Shown here: piece by piece, positions 34,980 to 43,697 of the stretch
How the letters are laid out: each line of letters starts with the position of its first letter
Position numbering within the stretch: position 1 is the stretch's first letter
NCBI GenBank assembly: GCA_017165825.1
Contig: CM029379.1
Location: 16,395,956-16,459,955 of the forward strand
Direction of reading: 5' to 3'
Origin: Hepsetus odoe
Taxonomy: Eukaryota > Chordata > Actinopteri > Characiformes > Hepsetidae
DNA: 64,000 nt
The notes under the pieces: model-generated
Seen by the model: the letters and a program-made list of their open reading frames with translations, nothing else
What the model was told of the DNA's origin: nothing
Database searches by the model: none
Program-made: the position numbers and the translations under genes

Positions 34980-35365
34980 ATCAGACCGGCTCTTCTGCAG
35001 GAGCTGCTGCCATGAAGATTAAAGCTTCCCACTCAAACAGAGCTTCACCATTAGATCATCAACCTCCAGTTACAGTCACCAGTGACTCTTTTACTCTTAC
35101 TGGAACTCATGCTTACTGGAATCATCACTACACTGGGTTTTTCCTCTTTCTTTCCTTCCTTTTATTTCCGCTGTCAACCAAAGGAGGATGGGTTCCCCTT
35201 TTGGGTCTTGGTTCCTCCCAAGGGTTCTTCCACCTGTTTGGGGAGTTCTGCGTCTGTCGCCCTCGGTTTACCCGGCTGGGGTTCGGACCGGATTCTGTAA
35301 AGTTGCTTTGTGACAACAACAGTTGTAAAAAGCGCTTTATCAATAAAGTTGACTTGACTTGACAA
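34980..35365 (+). mobile_element. Dispersed retroelement 3' end (ACTTG-tail), copy 2
   Basis: Matches 21062-21470 closely, including 'agcgctttatcaataaagtt' and the short (ACTTG)n end. Confidence 0.7.
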
Positions 35366-35421
35366 ATGTCCCCCTGTCCATAAGCAATATCTGCACCCAT
35401 AGAGGACGATTTTAATCCACA

Positions 35422-35625
35422 AGTGAAAGTGAAAGTGTCTAATGTCATTGTGAACACACAGTGAACCACAACGAAATGCTTGTAACACAGCCATATCAAG
35501 CACCAAGGGAGCAATGATGGAGACAGTACCTTACTCGAGGGTACATCGGGTTAACCGACTGGTTTGGGATTCAGACCCACAACCTTCTGATTATCCTTAA
35601 CCACCAGGTCACTGCTGCTCCAAGG
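35422..35625 (-). mobile_element. SINE family 2
   Basis: Starts at the reverse tail 'gtgaaagtgaaagtg', continues 'acacagtgaaccacaacgaa', and ends at a decayed tRNA head 'ttaaccaccaggtcactgc'. Confidence 0.85.
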
Positions 35626-35920
35626 TTCAAGAGGACACCGAAAACAAGGGCTAGTCGTAAAGTAAAAAAACCTGATGGTCCTCAGAGTCCCTGATGTGAA
35701 AATAAAAACTGTCCCGCAGTGAATCTAATCTAATCTAACGGTCTGTTTGGCATGAATTTATAATCATTATCTTCAAAATCATCAGCCTTCATGCTGAACT
35801 CCTATGATCCCACAGCGTCAACACAGCAACGAGACGAAGACTCTCCCACAATTACAGGTTAAAGGAAACACCTGCGCAGGGCATCCCTCTTCAGCCTGAC
35901 TCATGGTTATATAACAGCAC

Positions 35921-35921
<1 letters not shown>

Positions 35922-35961
<40 letters not shown>
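35922..35961 (+). repeat. (GT)n microsatellite
   Basis: Uninterrupted GT run of about 40 bp. Confidence 0.95.
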
Positions 35962-35964
<3 letters not shown>

Positions 35965-36059
35965 AAGTTGTGACATGTAGCACGCTGTCCTTACACACCT
36001 AGGAAACTTTGCAGGCCAATTAATCCCAAAACAACGGACAGGATGCAGGATAGTCTGTG

Positions 36060-36590
36060 TACAGCTGGTGTGTAGCAGTGTGTAGTGTTTGGAGGTGTGT
36101 AGAGTTGGTGTGTAGCAGTGTGCAGTGTTTAGTGGTGTGTAGAGTTGGTTTGTAATGCCGTAAATGTAATATGGGTGGTGGTGGTCTAGTGGTAGGGTAC
36201 TTGCCTACGGACCTATGGATTCAGAGGTTCCTGGTTCGAATCCCACCTCTAGTACTACCACCATTGGGTCCTTGAGCAAGACCCTGAACCCTGAGTGTCT
36301 CCAGGGGGACTGTCCCTGTAATTAGGACCTGTAAGTCGCTCTGGATAAGAGCGTCTGCTAAATGCCGTAAATGTAAAATGTAAATGTAACGGTGTGTAGT
36401 GTTTGGAGGTGTGTAGAGTTGGTGTGTAGCAGTGTGTTGTGTTTTATGGTGTGTAGCAGTGTGTTGTGTTTGGTGGTGTGTAGCAGTGTGTTGTGTTTGG
36501 TGGTGTGTAGCAGTGTGTAGTGTTTGGTGGTGTGTAGCAGTGTGTAGTGTTTGGTGGTGTGTAGCAGTGTGTAGTGTTTGGATGTTCAGC
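36060..36590 (+). repeat. GT-rich minisatellite interrupted by a SINE
   Basis: Units such as 'gtgtgtagcagtgtgtagtg' with 'tttggtggt' spacers on both sides of the SINE at 36173-36395. Confidence 0.85.
36173..36395 (+). mobile_element. tRNA-headed SINE with UnaL2-type tail
   Basis: tRNA-like head 'ggtggtctagtggtagggta' with box B 'ggttcgaatccc', body 'cagggggactgtccctgtaa', conserved 'gctctggataagagcgtctg' and tail (TGTAAA)n. The 3' end is the type shared between eel UnaSINE1 and the L2-clade LINE UnaL2, implying mobilisation by an L2-like partner. A short tail-like remnant 'aatgccgtaaatgtaat' lies just upstream at 36155. Confidence 0.9.
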
Positions 36591-36655
36591 CAACAGCTGA
36601 GAATTCCTGACCACTCGTCCATGTTTGTCCTGCGTGGATGATGGAACAGGTGCTG

Positions 36656-36656
<1 letters not shown>

Positions 36657-36712
<56 letters not shown>
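36657..36712 (+). repeat. (CA)n microsatellite
   Basis: About 28 uninterrupted CA dinucleotides. Confidence 0.95.
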
Positions 36713-36715
<3 letters not shown>

Positions 36716-37216
36716 CAAAACACAGCCGTGGACATTCTTCCAAACAGCAAATGGAAAGATTGCAGCGGAAGAATGTCCAGTCCCCGGTTCATTCTGTCCT
36801 CTTGACCTGGACTGAGGCCCAAACGAGAATTCAGCTCTTTCTAAAATTCTTTATTTCAATAAAATCTATGCAAAATGTAGCTCTTCTCTATTTACTATCC
36901 ATTAATAACAAACAAATAAACAGTTAATTACCTGAAAACTAATCCAAGTGAGGTAGCAATGTTTATTATTTTATCATTTATTATCATTATTCAGATTTTT
37001 TTCATTTATGTTACCGTTTATTTTGTCACTTTACAATGAGCACAACTTTTTTAGTGCATCTAACGTTGGTGTTTTTGTATTCCCCTAAAATTAGAAGTAA
37101 AAAAGCGCAAATACTTATGGGTCTGCATCTGTACTTCACTTATCCTTAAACACTCCTTTTCCTGTCCCTCCACTTTCCCCCAAATATCTGTCCTGAGTTG
37201 ATCCTCCATCATTTTT
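36713..37216. other. AT-rich DNA before gap 2
   Basis: No gene or repeat recognised. Confidence 0.45.
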
Positions 37217-37716
37217 NNNNNNNNNNNNNNNNNNNNNNNNNNNNNNNNNNNNNNNNNNNNNNNNNNNNNNNNNNNNNNNNNNNNNNNNNNNNNNNNNNNN
37301 NNNNNNNNNNNNNNNNNNNNNNNNNNNNNNNNNNNNNNNNNNNNNNNNNNNNNNNNNNNNNNNNNNNNNNNNNNNNNNNNNNNNNNNNNNNNNNNNNNNN
37401 NNNNNNNNNNNNNNNNNNNNNNNNNNNNNNNNNNNNNNNNNNNNNNNNNNNNNNNNNNNNNNNNNNNNNNNNNNNNNNNNNNNNNNNNNNNNNNNNNNNN
37501 NNNNNNNNNNNNNNNNNNNNNNNNNNNNNNNNNNNNNNNNNNNNNNNNNNNNNNNNNNNNNNNNNNNNNNNNNNNNNNNNNNNNNNNNNNNNNNNNNNNN
37601 NNNNNNNNNNNNNNNNNNNNNNNNNNNNNNNNNNNNNNNNNNNNNNNNNNNNNNNNNNNNNNNNNNNNNNNNNNNNNNNNNNNNNNNNNNNNNNNNNNNN
37701 NNNNNNNNNNNNNNNN
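37217..37716. other. Assembly gap 2 (500 N)
   Basis: Placeholder of unknown true size. It may contain a 5' exon of rcan3. Confidence 0.99.
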
Positions 37717-37726
37717 TCAAAAAATG

Positions 37727-38028
37727 GGAAAGTGGCTATTCTTGTCACTGTGAGTACACAGCACAACACATTTACGGCATTTAGCAGACGCTCTTATCCA
37801 GAGCGTCCAGGTTAACACACAGTGAACCACAATGAAGTTACACCTTTGCATTTTACCCATACACACAAACACAGGCAGCAGGAGCCAGCTATTGAAAGTG
37901 CCTGGGGAGCAGTGACAGGGACGGTACCTTACTTAAGAGTACATCAGGACAACCTACTGGTAAGTAAATCAAACCCACGATCTTCCTATCTGGAGGTCTA
38001 CTCCTTCACCACTATGCCACTGCTACCA
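37727..38028 (-). mobile_element. SINE family 2 containing a UnaL2-type tail fragment
   Basis: Family 2 body ('cacagtgaaccacaatgaag', 'gccactgctacc' end) with 'ttacggcatttagcagacgc' followed by 'tcttatccagagcg' embedded at 37770-37806. The latter is the reverse of the UnaL2-type SINE tail. Confidence 0.8.
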
Positions 38029-38083
38029 TAAAAGCAACATTATATAATCCAACTAAGAATATGTTCTATACATTTAAAGTGAA

Positions 38084-38318
38084 AAAGAGTGAAAGTGACT
38101 ACCCTTTCAGTATGAAACGCAGCACAGCACAACACAATGATATTCAACCTCTACCCATACACATATGTGCAGCAGGGGGGCAGCTATTGAAAGGGCCCGG
38201 GGAGCAGTGACGGGGACGGTACCTTGCTCAAGGGTACCTCAGGGCAACTTACTGGCCAGGGAATCAAACCCACCATATTCTGATCCAGGGCCAACTCCCT
38301 AACCACTAGGCCTCCACT
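38084..38318 (-). mobile_element. SINE family 2
   Basis: 'gtgaaagtgac' start, 'cagcagggggg' and 'cggggacggtaccttgctca' in the body, ending at 'ctaaccactaggcctcc'. Confidence 0.85.
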
Positions 38319-38379
38319 GGAGATGGTTTTACTTTTTTCATTATTATTATTTCTGTTTTCGTCAGTTATGTTTCCGTTG

Positions 38380-38545
38380 GGTCAGTGTGAAATAGTTCCC
38401 TATTCGCTATATAGTATACTCTGTAGTGAGTAGTGAACGAGTGAGCTTTGGGACACAGCGTGACATCAGAGCAGATCTGTAGTGGGGTTTTGAGGGGACT
38501 CGCCGATCAGAGGTATCTGATGTTTCTCGCTATAATGTTAAGATA
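38380..38545 (+). repeat. Dispersed repeat, inverted relative to 46215-46395
   Basis: Contains 'actcgccgatcagaggta' and 'tttgggacacagcgtgac', whose reverse complements occur at 46215-46330. Several fish genomes carry repeats of the 'gtgagtagtgaacgagtgag' type. The class is uncertain. Confidence 0.65.
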
Positions 38546-38599
38546 TAATGTTGATGATTCGTTTAAATATTACTTTTATATTTACTTACTTGTAGGCGC

Positions 38600-39245
38600 A
38601 GCCAGGGAATTGAGGGGGTCCGGTTTGGTGGGCTCAGGATTGGGTCACTGCTTTTTGCAGATGACGTTGTCCTGTTGGCCTCATCATCTTTCAGCTCTCA
38701 TTGGATCGGTTCACAGCCGAGTGTGAAGCGGCTGGGATGAAAATCAGCACCTCCAAATCTGAGGCCATGGTCCTCAGCCAGAAAAGGGTGGAGTGCCCTC
38801 TCAGGGTTGGGAGTGAGATCCTGCCCCAAGTGGAGGAGATCTCGGGATCTTGTTCATGAGTGAGGGTAGAATGGAGCGGGAGATCGACAGGCGGATCGGG
38901 GCAGCGTCTGCAGTGATGCGGGCTCCGCGTTGGTCCGTCATGGTGAAGAAGGAGCTGAGCCAAAAGGCAAAGCTCTCAATTTACCGGTCGATCTATGTTC
39001 CCACCCTCACCTATGGTCATGAGCTGTGGGTAGTGACTGAAAGAACGAGATCGCGAATACAAGCTGCCGAAATGAGTTTCCTCCGCAGGGTGTCTCCCTT
39101 AGAGATAGGGTGAGAAGCTCAGTCATCCGGGAGGGGCTCAGAGTCGAGCCACTGCTCCTCCGCATTGAGAGGAGCCAGATGATGTGGCTCGGGCATCTAA
39201 TTAGGATGCCCCCTGGACGGCTCCCTGGTGAGGTGTTCCGGGCAC
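38600..39245 (+). mobile_element. Rex3-like RTE LINE, RT C-terminal part
   Basis: The catalytic region reads 'LLFADDVVLLA' across a frame, followed by 'AGMKISTSKSEAMVLSQK', 'MEREIDRRIGAASAVMRA', 'ELSQKAKLSIYRSIYVPTL', 'YGHELWVVTERTRSRIQAAE' and 'LGHLIRMPPGRLPGEVFRA'. Frameshifts occur near 38850 and 39110. Likely the same family as the endonuclease fragment at 7150-7880. Confidence 0.9.
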
Positions 39246-39256
39246 GCCCCACTGGA

Positions 39257-39376
39257 TACACACATACACACTGTGCAGCAGTACCTTGCACAAGGGTACC
39301 TCAGCGTAGCCTACTGGTATGGGATTCAAACCCACAACCTTCTGATCTTGGGCCTAGTCCCTAAACATTAGGCCAC
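39257..39376 (-). mobile_element. SINE family 2, head portion
   Basis: 'accttgcacaagggtacctc' and 'tgggattcaaacccacaacc', ending near 'aacattaggccactg'. It follows directly on the Rex3-like fragment. Confidence 0.75.
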
Positions 39377-39736
39377 TGTTGGTCATTGGAAAAATGAAAA
39401 AAATGGCTAGAATCCAATTTAAGATTCATCTGAAAATGTGAAAATGTTAAGAGTCTTAAAACTTGTGTCCAGAGCATAAGTGAGTAACTTTGCAAACTTT
39501 GCGAAATGTATTCTTAAATGACAAAACCTTTTAAAACATTCTTTTTTCATATTTTTCATTACGTGTGTAGATATTGAGCTCTTCTCTCTCAAATCTATGC
39601 AAGTTTGAGTCAGTTTAAATGAATCTATAGCATGTATTACTACAGAGTCTGTTTTTAAATTCAGTTCTCTTCAATCATCCATTACATTTACAATTAATTC
39701 CAGTTTTAATTTGAAACAGTTTGTATCCATGTTCTC

Positions 39737-41345
39737 TTCTTCTTTCTTCTTTTTCTTTCGGCTGCTCCCGTTTAGGGGTTGCCACAGTGGATCAACTGTC
39801 TCCATTTCTTCCTGTCCTCTGCATCTTCCTGCTTCAAACAGACCACCTGCATGTCCTCTCTCACCACATCCATAAACCTCCACTTTGGTCTTCCTCTTCT
39901 CCTCTTTCCTGGCAGCTCCATCTTCAACAACCTCCTTCCAATATAATCCTCATCTCTCCTCTGCACAAACCAACGCAACCTTGCTTCTCTAACCTTGCCT
40001 CCAAGACGTCTAACCTGAGCTGTCCATCCAATATAACTATGTAACTATATCTAATATTCACACTCATGTATTCTGTCTTTGCCCTACTCACTTTCATTCC
40101 TCTCCTCTCCAGAGCATATCTCCATCTCTCCAGGTTCTCCTCAAGCTGCTCCCTACTCTCACTACAGATCACAATGTCATCAGCAAACATCATCGTCCAC
40201 GGAGACTCCTGTCTAACCTCGTCTGTCATCCTGTCCATTACTATTGCAAACAAGAATGGGCTCAGTGCTTATCCTTGATGTAATCCAACCTCTACCTTAA
40301 ATGCATCAGTCACTCCCACTACAGATCTCACCACTGTTACACTGCCATCATACATATCCTGAACTACTCTCACATACGTCTCTGTAACACCAGACTTCCT
40401 CATACAAAACCACAACTCCTCTCTAGGCACCCTATCATATGCTTTCTCCAAGTCCACAAAGGCACAATGCAGCCCCTTCTGACCTTCTCTGTACCATTTC
40501 TGTCTTTAATCGCCCTGACCTGCTGCACATCTTTCCCAGATCTGTCTCTCTATCTAGCCAATCGGTAAAGGTCCTTCGGTTCCGGTTGCGGTTCATCTCC
40601 TTGTACACCTGTCTACTTTCTTCATCTCGCCGACTGTCCCATGTCTTCTTTGCCTCCCTCTTCTTTTGAATACACTCCTGGACGTCTTGGTTCCACTACC
40701 AGGTTTCCTTACCTTCCTTCTTCCTTCCAGATTTCACACCAAGTACATTTCTAGCCATCTGCCTCATCACTTCTGCAGTACTTTCCCAGCAATCCGGTAG
40801 CTCTTCAACACCTCCCAGTGCCCGTGTTAACTCCTGCCTGAAATCAAGCTTGCAGTCCTCCTCCTTCAGCTTCCACCACTTGATCCTCGACTCTGCCCTG
40901 ACTTTTCTCCTCTTCTTGACCTCCAAGGTCATCCTACAGACCACCATCCTATGCTGCTTAGCTACAAACTCCCCTGTCACTACTTTGCAGTCTCCAATCT
41001 CTTTCAGACCACATACTCTTCCTTCAGGATAACACCTACCCCATTCCCATTCTATCCACACCATGGTAGACCAGTTTAAACCCTCCTCCAATACACCTGG
41101 CCTTACTACCCTTCCATCTAGTCTCTTGCACACACAAAATGTCAACCTTCCTTCTCTCCATCATATCAGCTAATTCTCTACCTTTACCAGTCATGCTGCC
41201 AACATTCAAAGTCCCTACCCTCACTTCCACTCTCGTCTCCTTCTTTCTCTCCTTCTCCATCTGGACATGCCTTCCTCCTCTTCTTCTTCTTCTCCTTTGG
41301 CCAACAGTAGTCCAATTTCCACCAGCACCCTGTAGGCTAACAGCA
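39737..41345 (-). mobile_element. RTE-clade LINE, copy 4 (internally deleted)
   Basis: The 3' end with (GAA)n is at 39737. C-terminal 'RRRGRPKWRFMDVVREDMQV', RT 'MMFADDIVICSESREQLEEN' and 'MDLEKAYDRVPREELW', endonuclease 'VGTLNVGSMTGKGRELADMM' and 'CVQETRWKGSKARCIGGGF' are present. Internal deletions are visible near 40040, 40495 and 41010 by comparison with copy 2. The 5' side stops at about 41345, exactly where a receptor-cluster module begins. Confidence 0.88.
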
Positions 41346-41480
41346 GTCTCTGAAAGGGCCTGTATCCCGCAGTCGTTTCCTGTCAGTGGTTTGTTGCTTC
41401 AGTTAAGAGCATTAAAAACAACTTTTGTTAGCTTTTGGTTCAAAAACACAGCAGATCATGAAGATGATAATTAGTCACAT
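41345..41480 (+). repeat. Recurrent receptor-cluster module (upstream of copy B)
   Basis: 'ctctgaaagggcctgt', 'ggtttgttgcttcagttaag' and 'agatcatgaagatgataatt' align with 48725-48880 on plus and with the reverse of 57320-57515. The open frame here ends 'FKNTADHEDDN' and the 57515 copy ends 'FKTTVNQKDDN', so a shared frame is possible. Confidence 0.65.
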
Positions 41481-41567
41481 CAAACCAGATATCATTTAAT
41501 AATTTTTCCTTTTGGCATCTCTATAACCTGCAAAATCTAAATATTTAGCCATTTAAGAGATTTAGAA

Positions 41568-41575
41568 ACACACAC

Positions 41576-41613
<38 letters not shown>
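41568..41613 (+). repeat. (CA)n microsatellite
   Basis: About 46 bp of CA repeats with one early interruption. Confidence 0.95.
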
Positions 41614-41614
<1 letters not shown>

Positions 41615-41615
<1 letters not shown>

Positions 41616-41705
41616 TTACCTTCTTGCTCAAGGGTACCTCAGGGCAATGAACCCTCGACCTTCTGAACCTGGGCCCTGGTCCCTAATCACTAGGCCATTG
41701 CTGCA
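41615..41705 (-). mobile_element. SINE family 2, head fragment
   Basis: 'cttgctcaagggtacctcag' through 'ctaatcactaggccattgc', i.e. only the tRNA-derived end. Confidence 0.7.
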
Positions 41706-41879
41706 CCAACATTAACAATATTTGAAGTGTTTTCATGTTTAAAAGAACTATACTACTACTACTTCATGCTGGGTAAAGAGAGTTTTTTCTTAAAAGTGGA
41801 CTGAAGCATTGGTCCCACCTCAAGACTTCAAGGCTACTCAAGAGCACAGGACAGAGGACTAAAAGAGGAGTTTTCAGTT

Positions 41880-42000
41880 CATACTGATAGATTTTCTCTA
41901 ATCATCTACTTGATTATATCTCTTGATCGTCTTCCTTCAGATCAAAGCTTCATTTATTCAGAGTAATTTATAAAAAGCTGCTGACAGAGGTAAGAACAAT
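41880..42000 (+). pseudogene. Non-coding first exon of receptor copy B
   Basis: 'gatagattttctc', 'cacctacttgatt'-like sequence and 'aaaaagctgctgacagag' followed by donor 'gtaagaacaattcacacaga' align with exon 1 of copy C (49935-50095) and with the reverse of 53753-53890. The shared 'gctgctga(c/a)agag|gta' defines the 5' splice site. Confidence 0.7.
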
Positions 42001-42059
42001 TCACACAGACATTAAACTGTCTGATCTACACTGTAATCTCACAAATATATTTAGATTTT

Positions 42060-42660
42060 TTGATAAACATTTTGCTGGGAGACAAACATGACATGCCATG
42101 TATTGTCCTCTTTACGGTCGGCGTCAGTAATCTATGGACTTCACTTTCAACAAGTGGTTGCGCTAGAGGGTGCGCTGTCTTTGAGATATCCAATGCACTC
42201 ATCTTACGTTTTCTTTCCTTCTTGCTCCGTCATCATTTCTATCATTTTCTTAATTTGTTTCTTCCTCTGTGAGTTATTTAGTGCAACTAATTTAATACTG
42301 ATTGGTCTGCAATGTACTTTAATTATTATATTAACCTCAGGTACAGTCACTTGTAAAACTCCACCTCGTATACGCGGCACCCCTTATAGAAGCAGAAGGC
42401 CAAGTTTTACAGTGGTGGCCTTTGTCACCCTCACAGTGATCCTGTATGTGACATTTAGTAGCACATGTGTCATCTTGTGGTATTTTCAAATTTTTTACTG
42501 GGATGTGTTTATAATGGGTGTTTGTCTTTTGAGTCTGAATGTAACTATAGACCCTCTGCTGTGTGTGCTTAAGAAAACACTCAGAACTCAACAAGTCTGA
42601 GTTGAACATCTAGTGTTACTAAAGGTCAATCTTGCAGCTTCTACACAGCATCTGTATTTT
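42060..42660 (+). pseudogene. Receptor-like (class A 7TM) pseudogene, copy B
   Basis: The open frame from 42088 to 42600 (170 codons) covers about TM3 to TM7. It has 'VALEGALSLRYP', in the position of the E/DRY plus ICL2 region of class A receptors but lacking Arg-Tyr, then 'SIIFLICFFLCELF' (TM5), 'FTVVAFVTLTVILYVTF' (TM6) and 'LNVTIDPLLCVLKKTLR' (TM7, with DPLLC in place of NPxxY). TM1 and TM2 are missing: intron sequence after exon 1 jumps straight to the 'ctgggagacaaa' segment after TM2. It therefore cannot make a complete receptor. The 3' flank matches copies A and C. Confidence 0.78.
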
Positions 42661-43042
42661 GTCTTGTACAGCCTTTCGCTACACTTCTCTGTCCTTCCTG
42701 ATCTGTGCTGAACAAGTTCAATGTCTGAGAGGTCAGAAAAAGCTCTGAAAATCTGTCCAGAGATAATTCATGAGGCTTGTTTTGTACGTTTGACTAAAAA
42801 GGCTTTTTTATCAAACCCAATATATAACCTTCGTGTGAACACTCTCACTGTGTTAATATGACTTTGTATGTCTTGGAAGAGTAATAAAATTTTAAATGTT
42901 CTTATTTTTGACTTATTTTTCATTAGAATGTAACTGTAATAAAAAAAAAATCTGAATTTTTTGAAGTGTTATTGTACTATTAAAAACCTAATTACTTAAA
43001 CGACTTTCATTACTTGATTGATTCATTTAAAACCAAAATGAC
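42661..43042. other. AT-rich flank without recognised feature
   Basis: Contains the 3' flank of receptor copy B. No further gene seen. Confidence 0.5.
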
Positions 43043-43523
43043 TGTATCGGTGGCGGGGTACCAGAGGGACGTCAGCTCGGAGCCAGGAGTTGAGAACATA
43101 CTTTTATTAGTCACACTTACACAAACAAGGAACGGGGGACTGCAGTTCTACACATGAAACCCTAGAACTGGGGAACTGCAGTCTAACCCTAGACACTAAG
43201 TGATCTATACTAGGCGACCTATATCTAGTCATAGACACAAAGTTTACACATACCAATACCACCCATTACGCATAGGTTTGACCTACCTAATGAGCCGCGC
43301 TCTGTTCTGACTCATCGGGGCTTAAATAGTCAGCCCCAATGATGCACACCTGCCCGCAGGGGCTCAGGTGTGCTCAGTCAGAACAGAGCGCCCTCGAGCG
43401 TACCCATAACACCTCCTGTGACATACCTTATGTGTGATAGAGAGCGCCCTCTAGCGTGCCCAAAACACAACACAGGTGACAGAGGGCGCCCTCTAGCGTG
43501 CCCAAAACACCCCATGTGTGACA
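43043..43523 (-). mobile_element. 3' LTR of an LTR retrotransposon
   Basis: 481 bp. On minus it starts TGTCACACATGGGGTG and ends CCGATACA, matching the ends of the LTR at 15356-15709. It carries TATA-like 'ACTATTTAAG' (43321-43330) and AATAAA (43103-43108). It is longer than the other LTR because a segment with 'gcgccctctagcgtgcccaa' is repeated about three times near 43380-43523. Confidence 0.85.
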
Positions 43524-43540
43524 GAACCCCCCCCCAAAGG
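43524..43540 (-). promoter_or_regulatory. Polypurine tract before the 3' LTR
   Basis: On minus CCTTTGGGGGGGGGTTC lies directly against the LTR start TGTCAC. In LTR retrotransposons this is the primer for plus-strand DNA synthesis. It fixes the orientation and shows that the sequence at higher coordinates is the interior of the element. Confidence 0.75.
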
Positions 43541-43697
43541 CGCGGCTCCCGAAGCGCTAGAACATAGCCGAAACCCAGGGGGGAGGCCAAAACAACAAGA
43601 CTACAGAACAAACAGAAGCCCCTTGTGGGGACACCTGGTCAGGTCCATAACAAAAAACAAAAAAAAAAAACACCTAAAGGACCTCCGACCAGCCATG

